A stretch of DNA of 64,000 bases from Bacillota bacterium (GCA_023416955.1 JAEZGM010000007.1:47887-111886), one strand, 5' to 3'; counted from the stretch's first letter, positions 32,104-41,510 are shown. The notes: generated by a model not told the origin, from the sequence alone. Numbers and translations: made by a program.

Positions 32104-33458
32104 ACGTGGAAATGACAGGAGCGGTTCACGCACAAAAACAAAAGAAACAAAATACGGTAAAAAAAGGCCTAGCAATGATGTTAGGCCTTATTTCCGTCAT
32201 ATGCTTTTTTCTTCCATACATACAATTTCAGTTTAAAGATACAACCTATACGGTGAGCGCTCTGCAGCTTGCCACCGTACGCGGTTTCCGCGTATACGGC
32301 CCCGAAATGAGTGGACTGGTTACCATTCCGCTATTAACCAGAATAGCAGTGATTGCCGGCGTTACCCTTGCCGTGGCGGGAATTGTGCTGCTGCTGTGCG
32401 ACCGTGCGTCGTTTGCGGGAGGCGCGTTTGTACTTTCCGGAATTTCGCCGCTGATTGTACTAGTCAGCATATCGGGTATTCAGGAAGCGGTAACCCAGCT
32501 TAATATCAGCAGAATTGTCATTAATTATCTTTGGCCGTTTGTTCTGGTGATTATCTGCGGCTTGGTAAGCTCTGTTTTGGCGTTGTGGACACAGGGAACA
32601 GAAAAACTTGCGGAGTCCATTTTTTTGGTTGCGTCCTGTGTTTCCGTCGGTTCGGTCGCTGTTATTACGGTTTATATTATTGCGGCCGGTGCGCCGGCCA
32701 TCGGGCAGATCGGACTGGGGAATTTCCTGTTCGGCACCACATGGAATGCGGACGCCAACCAGTTCGGCATTCTAGCTTTAATCCTTTCGTCTGTTGCCGG
32801 AACATTGGGAGCCATTGTGATTGGCGTTCCGATCGGACTTTTAACGGCTATATTTCTTGCCGAAACCGCCCGGCCTCAGGTGGCAAAGCTGGTGCATCCC
32901 GCTGTAGAGCTGCTTGCGGGTATTCCTTCCGTGGTATACGGCTTTTTTGGAATGCTGGTGATTGTCCCGGCAATCCGCACATTCCCGCCATTCAGCGGCC
33001 ACACTATCGGTGACAGTCTGCTGGCGGCGGTCATTATTCTGGCCATTATGGTGCTGCCCACCATTGTCAGCGTTGCGGAAACCTCGCTGAGGGCCGTTCC
33101 CGACAGTTACCGGGAAGCTTCGCTTGCTATGGGTGCGACGCGGACAACCACGATTTTCAAAGTATGCGTCCCGGCGGCACGCTCCGGGATCCTTTCGGGC
33201 GTGATTCTCGGCGTGGGCCGTGCGATCGGCGAGACGATGGCGGTGATCATGGTTGCGGGAAATGTGGCGAATATGCCGAGCCTTCTGGGCACGGTTCGCT
33301 TACTGACAACGGGCATTGCCATGGAAATGAGCTATGCCTCCGGCTTGCACCGTGAGGCGCTGTTTGCCATCGGGTTGGTTTTGTTCGTATTTATTATGAT
33401 CGTCAATATTACTTTCACTTATATATCGAAGAAGGGGGTGCAGATGGATGGCAAGTAA
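32100..33458 (+). CDS. pstC: Phosphate ABC permease PstC with an extra N-terminal membrane domain
   Basis: A 452-residue protein, about 150 longer than ordinary PstC. Residues from about 168 on are a normal PstC: IFLVASCVSVGSVAVITVYII, FLFGTTWNADANQFGIL, and the coupling loop VPDSYREASLAMGATRTTTIFKV. Residues 1-165 add about four hydrophobic helices (roughly 24-42, 75-99, 107-126, 139-163) with no motif I recognise. The start ATG overlaps the pstS stop by 4 nt, so the extension is in frame with a coupled start and is not an annotation error. Confidence 0.93.
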   Translation: MNVEMTGAVHAQKQKKQNTVKKGLAMMLGLISVICFFLPYIQFQFKDTTYTVSALQLATVRGFRVYGPEMSGLVTIPLLTRIAVIAGVTLAVAGIVLLLCDRASFAGGAFVLSGISPLIVLVSISGIQEAVTQLNISRIVINYLWPFVLVIICGLVSSVLALWTQGTEKLAESIFLVASCVSVGSVAVITVYIIAAGAPAIGQIGLGNFLFGTTWNADANQFGILALILSSVAGTLGAIVIGVPIGLLTAIFLAETARPQVAKLVHPAVELLAGIPSVVYGFFGMLVIVPAIRTFPPFSGHTIGDSLLAAVIILAIMVLPTIVSVAETSLRAVPDSYREASLAMGATRTTTIFKVCVPAARSGILSGVILGVGRAIGETMAVIMVAGNVANMPSLLGTVRLLTTGIAMEMSYASGLHREALFAIGLVLFVFIMIVNITFTYISKKGVQMDGK

Positions 33459-34323
33459 TTCGCTGTATATGAAAAAACGCCGTCCCATGGACACGTTCCT
33501 TCGTTTTCTGATCAATACCGCCGCCTTTATAACAGTCGTTGTTTTGGTCGGCATCATCGGCTACATCCTTGTAAACGGTTTGCAGTATATTTCTTGGAGG
33601 TTTATTTCCACACCGTATTCGGAAACGCAGGACGATCTGAAAGGTATCCTTCCGATGATTATCAATACGGTATATATTGTCGTGATAACTCTGCTGATTT
33701 CTGCGCCGATCGGGATCGCTTCCGCGATTTATCTTACACAGTACGCAAAGCAGGGCAGATTGGTCAAAGTGATCCGTTTCACAACGGAAGTACTTTCCGG
33801 TATTCCGTCCATTATCTTTGGTCTGTTCGGCTATACTGTCTTCTGTATCTTGTTTCGGCTGCAAACTTCGATTCTGGCGGGCTGCCTGACGATGTCCATC
33901 TGTATTTTGCCGACGATTATCCGCACGACGGAGGAATCCCTGCTTGCTGTGCCTGAATCATATAAGGAGGGTGCTATGGCGCTCGGCGCCGGGAAGCTGC
34001 GTGTCATTTTGGGCATTGTGCTGCCCTGTGCCATGTCCGGGGTGTTGACTGCGGTCGTTCTGGCGATGGGGCGCATTGTCGGTGAAAGTGCGGCGTTGCT
34101 TTTTACTTCCGGTCTGTCGTACAATATGCCCAAGGGATTTTGGTCACAGATTTTCGCGAGTGGGCGTACACTGACGCTTCATCTTTATCAGACAGCACGT
34201 GAAGCTGCTTCGCCGGACGCAATGCATATTGCCTACGCAACGGCAGCGGTGCTGCTGATTTTGGTTTTTCTGCTGAATCGTCTGGCGGGGTTGCTCTCCC
34301 GTTCATTAAAGAAAGGATCATAA
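33448..34323 (+). CDS. pstA: Phosphate ABC transporter permease PstA
   Basis: A 291-residue permease with six predicted helices and the family's phrases WRFISTPYSETQDDLKGILPMI, VLSGIPSIIFGLFGY and the EAA loop VPESYKEGAMALGAGKLRVI. It overlaps pstC by 11 nt; the ATG follows a GGGGGTG site inside pstC. It pairs with PstC to form the channel. Confidence 0.95.
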   Translation: MASNSLYMKKRRPMDTFLRFLINTAAFITVVVLVGIIGYILVNGLQYISWRFISTPYSETQDDLKGILPMIINTVYIVVITLLISAPIGIASAIYLTQYAKQGRLVKVIRFTTEVLSGIPSIIFGLFGYTVFCILFRLQTSILAGCLTMSICILPTIIRTTEESLLAVPESYKEGAMALGAGKLRVILGIVLPCAMSGVLTAVVLAMGRIVGESAALLFTSGLSYNMPKGFWSQIFASGRTLTLHLYQTAREAASPDAMHIAYATAAVLLILVFLLNRLAGLLSRSLKKGS

Positions 34324-34324
34324 T

Positions 34325-35086
34325 ATGGAAGCGACAAATAAAGTAGTAATAAAGGATCTGAACTTATTTTACGGCGAATTCCAGGCACTCAAGGGAGTCA
34401 ATATGGATATTCCCGCAAATCAGGTTACCGCCTTTATCGGGCCTTCCGGCTGCGGAAAATCCACCTGTCTGAAAACCATCAACCGTATGAACGACATGAT
34501 TGACAACTGCAAAATTACCGGGCTGGTTTCCATTGACGGCGAAGATATCTATGACCCCCGCACCGATGTTACTCTACTGCGCAAGCGTGCCGGCATGGTG
34601 TTCCAAAAACCGAATCCCTTCCCGATGTCCCTGTATGACAATATTGCGTATGGTCCACGCGTGCATGGAATCAAAAACAAGCAGAAGCTGGACGAAATTG
34701 TGGAGCAGTCTCTGCGCAGCGCCGCTTTGTGGGACGAAGTGAAAGACCGCCTGAGAAAATCGGCGCTCGGCCTTTCCGGTGGGCAGCAGCAGCGTCTGTG
34801 CATTGCGCGCGCGCTTGCCGTTGAGCCGGATATTATCCTGATGGATGAGCCGACAAGTGCCCTTGACCCGATTTCCACCCTTAAAATTGAGGATTTGATG
34901 GACGATCTGCGCACCAAGTATACTGTAATTATCGTGACGCATAATATGCAGCAGGCAGCCCGTATTGCCGACAGAACCGCGTTTTTCCTGCTGGGCGAAA
35001 TTGTGGAGTTCAGCGATACGCTGTCCATGTTCAATAATCCGAAGGACGAGCGCACGGAACGCTACATTACAGGTCGTTTTGGTTGA
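34325..35086 (+). CDS. pstB: Phosphate ABC transporter ATP-binding protein
   Basis: A 253-residue ATPase. Walker A is GPSGCGKSTCLKTINRMND, the signature is LGLSGGQQQRLCIARAL, Walker B is IILMDEPTSALDPIS, and the PstB-specific stretch FQKPNPFPMSLYDNIAYGPR is present. It starts one base after the pstA stop codon with an AGAAAGGA site. Confidence 0.97.
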   Translation: MEATNKVVIKDLNLFYGEFQALKGVNMDIPANQVTAFIGPSGCGKSTCLKTINRMNDMIDNCKITGLVSIDGEDIYDPRTDVTLLRKRAGMVFQKPNPFPMSLYDNIAYGPRVHGIKNKQKLDEIVEQSLRSAALWDEVKDRLRKSALGLSGGQQQRLCIARALAVEPDIILMDEPTSALDPISTLKIEDLMDDLRTKYTVIIVTHNMQQAARIADRTAFFLLGEIVEFSDTLSMFNNPKDERTERYITGRFG

Positions 35087-35171
35087 TTTTCATTTTGACA
35101 TAAATTAAGCTTACAGAACATAGAACTGGATATTTCCATTCTGTCACTGTAGATGCAAAGGAGAGAACTGT

Positions 35172-35837
35172 ATGCCGAGAAAACTCTTTGACCGGGAACT
35201 GGCCAACTTAATTTCACAAATGACCGATATGGGTAATCTGGTCGCGGAACGAATTGATGAAACAATTCTCGCAATCCGCACAATGGATATGGATAAAGCT
35301 GCCGAGGTGGCCGGAAGCGATGACGAGATCGATCAGATGGAGCATAAGATTGAGCAAATGTGTATGAACCTGATCGCAAGGCAGCAGCCGATCGCGAGCG
35401 ACCTGCGGGTGATTGCCGCGTGCCTGAAAATTCTGACGGATATTGAGCGTGAAGGTGATCAGTGCGCGGATATTTGCGAGAATCTGGTGGTTGGGGAACT
35501 CAATTCCACAAATAACCTTGCCGTTTCGCACGTGGTGCAGATGATGGAAGCCGCGCGCGATATGTTCCGCAAAGCAATGGACGTTTTCATCAGCCGTGAC
35601 CTGGAGGCGGCGCGGGCGGTCTGCGCCAGTGACGACTACGTGGACGAAATGTTCTCGAAAGTCATTCTCGAAGTCAGCGGAATTATTGCGCAAGCACCGC
35701 AGAATGTAATGCAGGAAGTTGACCTGCTGTTTATAACCAAATACATTGAGCGCATGGGCGACCACGCGACAAATATTGCAGAATGGGTTATTTATATGGA
35801 AACCGGTGTCCACCCGGATTTGAACTCGAAGGAATAG
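35172..35837 (+). CDS. phoU: Phosphate transport system regulator PhoU
   Basis: A 221-residue all-helical protein with two PhoU repeats; each carries an E-x-x-x-D metal motif (DEIDQMEHKIEQMC, DYVDEMFSKVI) and the sequences TDIEREGDQCADI and KYIERMGDHATNIAEW. It links transporter state to the sensor kinase and represses the Pho response when phosphate is ample. It lies 85 nt after pstB with GGAGAG upstream. Confidence 0.95.
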   Translation: MPRKLFDRELANLISQMTDMGNLVAERIDETILAIRTMDMDKAAEVAGSDDEIDQMEHKIEQMCMNLIARQQPIASDLRVIAACLKILTDIEREGDQCADICENLVVGELNSTNNLAVSHVVQMMEAARDMFRKAMDVFISRDLEAARAVCASDDYVDEMFSKVILEVSGIIAQAPQNVMQEVDLLFITKYIERMGDHATNIAEWVIYMETGVHPDLNSKE

Positions 35838-35850
35838 CGGGAGGCTGTCT

Positions 35851-36552
35851 ATGGCACTGATCTATATTGCTGATGATGAACTGAATATTCGCAGGCTTGT
35901 CGCGTTCGGGCTGAAGGAAAGCGGCTTTGATACCGCTGAGTTCCCGGACGGTGCGCAGCTGATGAAAGCGGTGAAAAAACGGATTCCCGATGCAATCGTA
36001 TTGGACTGGATGATGCCCCAGCCGGACGGGCTGGCGGTTTGCCGTATGCTGCGTGAAAACACTGAGACCCGCTCCATACCCATCCTGATGCTGACGGCGC
36101 GCGGAGAAGAAATTGACCGTGTGCTGGGGCTGGAGCTGGGCGCGGACGATTACATTGTAAAGCCGTTCAGTGTAAAAGAACTCTGCGCGCGTGTGAAGGC
36201 CGTCCTGCGCCGTTCTGTTCGGCGGGAGGAAGCGCAGGAACTGGTGCTTACTGCCGGTGACGGCAACCTCACCGTGGACATCAGCCGCCACACAGTGACA
36301 AATGAAGGACGGGCGGTCGAACTTACCGCAAAAGAATTTGATCTTCTTGTCATGCTGATGAAAAACAGCGGTAAGGTACTTACGCGTGACACGCTGCTTG
36401 ATAAAGTATGGGGCGTGGAATATTTTGGCGATACGCGCACAGTTGATGTTCATGTGCGGTACCTGCGTCAGAAAATTGAAAAAAATCCCGAGGAGCCGGT
36501 TTACATACAGACTGTGCGCGGAGTCGGCTATAAATTTGCAGAGAGCCGCTAG
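35851..36552 (+). CDS. phoP: OmpR-family response regulator, PhoP/PhoB-like
   Basis: A 233-residue regulator. The receiver domain (residues 1-120) has acidic residues DD near position 8, the phospho-acceptor D52 in IVLDWMMPQPDG and the K in YIVKPF. The C-terminal winged helix includes ELTAKEFDLLVMLMKNSGKVLTRDTLLDKVWGVEYFGDTRTVDVHVRYLRQKI. It likely binds the Pho box at 31142-31158. The stop codon coincides with the start of a small MITE-like element. Confidence 0.93.
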   Translation: MALIYIADDELNIRRLVAFGLKESGFDTAEFPDGAQLMKAVKKRIPDAIVLDWMMPQPDGLAVCRMLRENTETRSIPILMLTARGEEIDRVLGLELGADDYIVKPFSVKELCARVKAVLRRSVRREEAQELVLTAGDGNLTVDISRHTVTNEGRAVELTAKEFDLLVMLMKNSGKVLTRDTLLDKVWGVEYFGDTRTVDVHVRYLRQKIEKNPEEPVYIQTVRGVGYKFAESR

Positions 36553-36619
36553 GGCTTGTTCGTAAAATTTAAATTCGATTATTCATTTATATAAATCTTA
36601 TCATTTTACAAACAAGCCC
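36552..36619. mobile_element. 68-bp MITE-like element, GGGCTTGTTTGTAAAA family, between phoP and phoR
   Basis: GGGCTTGTTCGTAAAAT at the left is the inverse of ATTTTACAAACAAGCCC at the right (36603-36619). The core is A/T rich. It fills the phoP-phoR gap, starting on the last base of the phoP stop codon, and the C/G run at its right end adjoins the phoR ribosome binding site (GGGGG). Confidence 0.75.
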
Positions 36620-36632
36620 GGGGGTGCTGACT

Positions 36633-38423
36633 GTGAAAAAAAGGTTAATGCTGTGCAACGCCGCTATTATTATCGTTGGCTTTGTCGCAGCTTTTTTGTT
36701 TGAGGCAATTCAGGTAGAAAACCAATATAAAAATGAATTTACAAAACGGCTGGACACTGCGCTCAGCATTCTTTCCTCCGACACGGAAAGGCTGAAAAAA
36801 AGTCCTGACGAAACGGCGACCGATGTCAGCCGCCGCCTTAGTCAATCAGGGCAGCAAATGCGCGTCAGCGTGATTGATACGCAGGGAAAAGTAATTGGTG
36901 ACAGTGTATCGGAGGAAGTGAACCAAAACCATCTGAACCGGCCCGAAATTCAGCAGGCGCTGAAAACCGGGCACGGCTACGACACGCGCATCAGCAACAG
37001 CGTGGGGCAGCGCTATTATTATGAGGCGGTATATATTCCTGAAGAAATGTTCATCCGTGTCGCGCTGCCGACTGCGGATCTGGACAGTGTGATTCACCGT
37101 CTTTGGCTGATCGCCGTGTTGGGGATGCTCCTCGGAATTCTGATTGTAAGCGTTATGACCTATATTATGGTCAACCGGATTACGGAGCCGCTTCAGCAGC
37201 TGGCCGATACTGCGCGGGATATTGCCGGCGGTGATTTTTCCAGCCGCATGGAGGGAGAATACCGGGACGAGGTGGGCGAACTTGCACTTTCGTTCAACAC
37301 CATGGCGGAAAGCACGGAATCCGCTGTGTGCGAGCTGACGTTGAAACAAAACCAGCTGGAAGGTGTGCTGCAGGGTATGGCTGACGGTGTGCTCGCGGTC
37401 AGCGGCAACAACGAGATTCTGTTCTTAAACCAAAGCGCCCGCGCGCTGCTGGAAAGGCCCGGGCTGAAAAACGGGTGCAGACTGGAAGGAAGCCTGTTGA
37501 TCGGCCGTGTGGCCAATATGATGCATAATGCGATCGAGCAGGCGTCTGCGGTGACGGAAACGGTGGAAGCAGCTTATGACCGGCACTATAAAGTTTATGT
37601 TGCGCCGATTGCCGGGCAGGAACCGTCCGCACTGGCTGTAATTGCCGACGTCACGCGTATGCGCAAGCTGGAACAGATGCGCAGTGAGTTTGTGGCGAAC
37701 GTGACCCATGAGCTCAAGACGCCGCTGACGTCGATCCGCGGGAGTATTGAATTGCTCAAGAGCTCTGACCGTGACGAAAAAACGCGCCGCTATTTTTATG
37801 ATGTGCTCGACATTGAAGCGGAGCGCCTGCATCACCTGATCGACGATATGCTGGTGCTCTCCCAGATTGAAAGTACAAAGGGCGACCCTCAAAGCCGTCG
37901 GATCAATGTTCAGGAAGAATTGCGGCGCTGTGTTGACCGCTTGCGCCCTGTGGCGGAAAAGGCGACAGTGGAATTGATTTTGAAAGCAGACCCGTCACTG
38001 TGTGTTTCCTGCACACCCACACGCTTTGAACAGCTCTTCAGCAACTTAATTGAAAACGGCATTAAGTATAACAGACCGGGCGGAACGGTCACCGTGACCG
38101 CACAGAGGCAGCGTAAAACCGTGGTGATACGTGTAAAAGATACCGGGATCGGCATTGCACCCGAGCATTTCGAACGGCTTTTTGAGCGCTTCTACCGTGT
38201 TGATACCAGCCGCTCAAGAGAAATTGGAGGCACGGGGCTGGGTCTGTCCATTGTCAAACATCTGGCGGCGCTGTACGGCGGGGAAGTTGGCGTGGAAAGC
38301 GAAGTCGGCAAAGGGAGTACTTTTACAGTGTGGCTTCCTCTGGTATCTGTGGATATGCTAAGCGTAGCGCCGCCAAACACAGCGCCCGGTTATTCTGAAG
38401 CGCAAAGCGCTCTTGATGAATAG
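36633..38423 (+). CDS. phoR: Two-component sensor histidine kinase, PhoR-like
   Basis: A 596-residue membrane kinase. TM1 is near residues 8-25, an extracytoplasmic sensor of about 130 aa follows, and TM2 is near 157-180. Next are HAMP (ITEPLQQLADTARDIAGGDFSSRM), a PAS-like domain, HisKA with H359 in VTHELKTPLTSIRG, and HATPase with NLIENGIKYN, DTGIGI and GTGLGLSIVKH. The GTG at 36633 is chosen because GGGGG lies 8 nt upstream; another GTG is 9 nt earlier. It should phosphorylate the adjacent regulator under phosphate limitation. Confidence 0.92.
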   Translation: MKKRLMLCNAAIIIVGFVAAFLFEAIQVENQYKNEFTKRLDTALSILSSDTERLKKSPDETATDVSRRLSQSGQQMRVSVIDTQGKVIGDSVSEEVNQNHLNRPEIQQALKTGHGYDTRISNSVGQRYYYEAVYIPEEMFIRVALPTADLDSVIHRLWLIAVLGMLLGILIVSVMTYIMVNRITEPLQQLADTARDIAGGDFSSRMEGEYRDEVGELALSFNTMAESTESAVCELTLKQNQLEGVLQGMADGVLAVSGNNEILFLNQSARALLERPGLKNGCRLEGSLLIGRVANMMHNAIEQASAVTETVEAAYDRHYKVYVAPIAGQEPSALAVIADVTRMRKLEQMRSEFVANVTHELKTPLTSIRGSIELLKSSDRDEKTRRYFYDVLDIEAERLHHLIDDMLVLSQIESTKGDPQSRRINVQEELRRCVDRLRPVAEKATVELILKADPSLCVSCTPTRFEQLFSNLIENGIKYNRPGGTVTVTAQRQRKTVVIRVKDTGIGIAPEHFERLFERFYRVDTSRSREIGGTGLGLSIVKHLAALYGGEVGVESEVGKGSTFTVWLPLVSVDMLSVAPPNTAPGYSEAQSALDE

Positions 38424-38460
38424 AAATGACTGATACATTTATCCATATTATCCTGTAGCG

Positions 38461-38492
38461 AAAATCCGTGCCTTAAGCGCACGGATTTTTTT
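38461..38492 (+). terminator. Terminator of the pst-pho operon
   Basis: AATCCGTGC pairs with GCACGGATT around a short loop, followed by TTTTT. Confidence 0.9.
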
Positions 38493-38538
38493 ATATTTCA
38501 GGACTATTCCGAGCATTAAAATAATATGATTGACGTGA

Positions 38539-38566
38539 TTGACAACACGATTGTCAGTGTTATAAT
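38539..38566 (+). promoter_or_regulatory. Promoter of the GNAT gene
   Basis: TTGACA (38539-38544) and TATAAT (38561-38566) are both perfect, with a 16-nt spacer. Confidence 0.8.
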
Positions 38567-38632
38567 AAGTGCCATAGAAAGCCTGAAATCAAAGCTTTTT
38601 AAAATTTAAATAAAAGGAGACAGGCCGCCGAT

Positions 38633-39184
38633 ATGAATTTACAGATTCGCAGCATGACAGAAAAAGACTGGGTGGATGTGGCGCGCATTTTTCAGTGGGG
38701 AATTGATTCGGGAATTGCAACATTTCAAACAGATTGCCCTTCGTACCAGACATGGGACCGGACCCACCTGAACATTTGCCGTCTGGTTTTAGAAGACAGC
38801 GGGAAAATTATCGGCTGGACTGCCCTGAGTCCGTATTCCAGCCGTGTTCCCTATGCCGGTGTGGCAGAAATCAGCATTTACCTTGATGAAAGATTTCAGG
38901 GCCGCGGGCTCGGAACGGCCCTTCTGAATTATATGGTTCATGAATCGGAAAAAAACGGAATCTGGCTGCTTCAGTCCGGAATTCTGCAGCACAATGAGGC
39001 AAGCATCGCGCTGCACAGAAAGTGCGGCTTCCGTGAAGTTGGCTTTCGCGAAAAAATTGCCCGCGACCAAAACGGTATCTGGCGCAATACGGTTCTAATG
39101 GAGCGGAGAAGCCCGCTTCCGCAGTTTAATGAAATACCGCAGGAAATACCGAGCGAAAACGAACTGGTTCCGGTTCCCTGCTGA
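38633..39184 (+). CDS. GNAT acetyltransferase, phosphinothricin acetyltransferase-like
   Basis: A 183-residue N-acetyltransferase. It begins QIRSMTEKDWVDVARIF and has GIDSGIATFQTDCPS with the acetyl-CoA loop DERFQGRGLGTALLNYMV. NEASIALHRKCGFREVGFREKIARDQNGIWRNTVLMERR follows, as in PAT/YncA-type enzymes. The tail after about residue 160 is extra and proline/glutamate-rich. Likely substrates are small amines or amino-acid analogues; not proven. Confidence 0.85.
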   Translation: MNLQIRSMTEKDWVDVARIFQWGIDSGIATFQTDCPSYQTWDRTHLNICRLVLEDSGKIIGWTALSPYSSRVPYAGVAEISIYLDERFQGRGLGTALLNYMVHESEKNGIWLLQSGILQHNEASIALHRKCGFREVGFREKIARDQNGIWRNTVLMERRSPLPQFNEIPQEIPSENELVPVPC

Positions 39185-39279
39185 ACATGCAGGGAAATCA
39201 CCATAAAATCTTGAATCAAAAAGTTTATGGAGTATATTGGCTCAAATTCCGTGAAACTTAATGGCGGAGGGATGCCAGT

Positions 39280-40614
39280 ATGAAATCAGTTTGGAGCGAC
39301 ACCTGTTCGCTGCCGGAACGGGAGAGTTTGTTCGGCGACTATGTGGCGGATGCTGTGGTTGTCGGCGCCGGAATGGCGGGGCTGCTTACAGCATATCTGC
39401 TGCAGCAGCGCGGACTGCGTGTTGTGGTGCTGGAGCGTTCGGAAACCGCGGGCGGGGTGACGAAGAACACGACCGCGAAAATTACTTCTCAGCATGATCT
39501 GTTCTATGCAGATTTAATCGAAAAATTCGGTTTTGAGCTCGCGTCGCAGTACGCACGGGCAAATCAGCGCGCCATTCAGACGTTCCGCGATATCATCGGG
39601 GAGCGTGGGATTGACTGTGATTTTGAAAGCAAATCGGCCTATGTTTACACTCTACGGAATCCGCAGCCGATTGAGGCGGAGGTCACGGCCGCGCAGCGGC
39701 TTGGAATTCAGGCGGATTATACGACGGAAACCGGCCTTCCATTCGCGGTAAAGGCGGCGGTCAAGTTTCAGAATCAGGCACAGTTTCATCCGTTGAAATT
39801 TTTACGGGACATTTCCGCCGACCTGGAAATTTATGAACACACTGCCGTACATGAAATCCGGCGCGGCGTTGTGGTTGCCGAACACGGTCGCGTTACAGCG
39901 GATCACATCGTGGTGGCAACCCATTTCCCAATTATCAATGTGCCGGGGTGGTACTTCGCCCGTATGCATCAGGAGCGTTCCTATGTCCTTGCGCTTGAAA
40001 ACGCCGGTCAGGTAGACGGAATGTATATTGATGAAGATGAAGCGGGGTACTCATTTCGTAATTACGGCGACTTTCTGCTGCTTGGTGGCGCCGGGCACCG
40101 CACCGGAAAGCATCCGCAGCAGAGCAGCTATGACCTGCTGCGCGGCGCGGCTCTTTCTTTTTACCCGGAAAGCCGGGAGGCTGGCTGCTGGTCGGCGCAG
40201 GACTGTGTCACATGGGATAAAATTCCGTATGTTGGATTATATTCGAAATCGGTGCCGGACCTTTATGTTGCGACAGGATTCAAGAAATGGGGCATGACGA
40301 ACGCCATGGCCGCCGCTTCCATTCTGTCTGACGCGATTTGCGGCAAAGAGAATGACTGTGCTCCTGTTTTCTCGCCTCGGCGGTTTAACGCTGCGGCTTC
40401 AATGGGCAGTCTGCTCGGGGACGCAGGGCACTCTGTTGCCGGACTGACAGCGGGTGCCTTTTCCGGCTATGAAAGAAGATGCGCCCACCTCGGATGCCGA
40501 CTGCAGTGGAACCCGGACGAGCTGTCATGGGATTGTCCGTGTCACGGTTCGCGCTATACCGAGGACGGGGCGCTGCTCGACGACCCTGCAATAAGGGGAA
40601 TTCGGCGTGGGTGA
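39280..40614 (+). CDS. FAD-dependent oxidoreductase with C-terminal Rieske domain
   Basis: A 444-residue fusion. The N-terminal DAO-type FAD domain opens VVVGAGMAGLLTAYLLQQRGLRVVVLE, with GGVTKNTTAKITSQHD next and GFKKWGMTNAMAAASILSD near residue 330. The C-terminal Rieske [2Fe-2S] domain has ligands in CAHLGC and CPCHGSRY. This arrangement is known in Clostridia and Bacilli but its substrate is unknown. It overlaps the tocopherol-cyclase-like gene by 8 nt, so the two are probably cotranslated. Confidence 0.88.
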   Translation: MKSVWSDTCSLPERESLFGDYVADAVVVGAGMAGLLTAYLLQQRGLRVVVLERSETAGGVTKNTTAKITSQHDLFYADLIEKFGFELASQYARANQRAIQTFRDIIGERGIDCDFESKSAYVYTLRNPQPIEAEVTAAQRLGIQADYTTETGLPFAVKAAVKFQNQAQFHPLKFLRDISADLEIYEHTAVHEIRRGVVVAEHGRVTADHIVVATHFPIINVPGWYFARMHQERSYVLALENAGQVDGMYIDEDEAGYSFRNYGDFLLLGGAGHRTGKHPQQSSYDLLRGAALSFYPESREAGCWSAQDCVTWDKIPYVGLYSKSVPDLYVATGFKKWGMTNAMAAASILSDAICGKENDCAPVFSPRRFNAAASMGSLLGDAGHSVAGLTAGAFSGYERRCAHLGCRLQWNPDELSWDCPCHGSRYTEDGALLDDPAIRGIRRG

Positions 40615-41491
40615 TTTTAAAGGAAGCAATAAAACCCATTCTTATTTTGAAGGCTGGTATTTTAAGCACCAGAGCGAAGGCCACACACTGGCGCTGATAC
40701 CGGGCGTGAATTTCGACAGCAGCGGAAAGAAATCCGCCTTTGTACAGGTGATTACACAGGAGCATTCATGGAATGTTTCCTACCCGTATTCCACTTTTCG
40801 CAGCAGCCCGTACGGTCTGACAATCCAAATCGGCGATCAGCTGTTCAGCAGCCGCGGCGTACGGCTGAACCTTCAGGCTCCCGGGCTTGAGTGCTGTGGC
40901 AGCCTGCGCTACGGCCCGCTCACACCGCCTCAATCCGATGTGATGGGGCCGTTCCGTTTTGTTCCGTTTATGGAGTGCAGTCATGGTGTAATCAGTATGC
41001 GGCACACCCTTACGGGTTCGCTGAGTGTGAACGGGACTTCAATTGATTTTAACGAAGGTACCGGCTACATTGAAAAAGACCGGGGTTCGTCTTTTCCGGA
41101 AAAATACCTCTGGGTTCAGTGTAACCGCTTTCCCGAACTCTCCTGTAGTATTATGGTCTCCATTGCGAAAATTCCCTTTGGATTCATATCCTTTACGGGC
41201 TGCATAGCCGTTGTGTGCTTCCGGGGGAGGGAATACCGCCTTGCGACCTATAACGGCGTGCGGGTGCTCCGATGGAACGAAAGCGGATTTCTGATTTCTC
41301 AGCGTGACTATATTCTTGAGGCGGAAGTGCTGAAAACAAGCGGTCTGGCTTTAAATGCACCCGCGGCCGGCGCGATGAGCCGCGTCATTCGGGAAAGCGC
41401 TTCCTGCCGCGTACGGTTCCGATTTTACCGCGCGAATGAGCTATTGTTCGATATGGAGAGCGATGAAGCAGGATTTGAGTGTGCTGAGTAA
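40607..41491 (+). CDS. Tocopherol cyclase-like family protein
   Basis: A 294-residue protein of the tocopherol-cyclase-related family (PF14249). The key phrases are KTHSYFEGWYFKHQSEGHTLALIPGVNFD, then GPFRFVPFMECSHGVISM and GTGYIEKDRGSSFPEKYLWVQCNRF. In plants the relative makes tocopherol; anaerobic bacteria do not, so the role must differ, perhaps lipid or isoprenoid binding. A GTG start overlaps the FAD/Rieske gene by 8 nt. No signal peptide. A terminator hairpin follows. Confidence 0.83.
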   Translation: MGDFKGSNKTHSYFEGWYFKHQSEGHTLALIPGVNFDSSGKKSAFVQVITQEHSWNVSYPYSTFRSSPYGLTIQIGDQLFSSRGVRLNLQAPGLECCGSLRYGPLTPPQSDVMGPFRFVPFMECSHGVISMRHTLTGSLSVNGTSIDFNEGTGYIEKDRGSSFPEKYLWVQCNRFPELSCSIMVSIAKIPFGFISFTGCIAVVCFRGREYRLATYNGVRVLRWNESGFLISQRDYILEAEVLKTSGLALNAPAAGAMSRVIRESASCRVRFRFYRANELLFDMESDEAGFECAE

Positions 41492-41510
41492 ATTTGATTG
41501 GATATTACAA

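Noticed and set aside
39261..39497. A separate small gene before the FAD/Rieske gene
   Set aside because: It is a +2 frame shadow of the FAD-binding N-terminus, Gly/Arg/Cys-rich, with no independent support.
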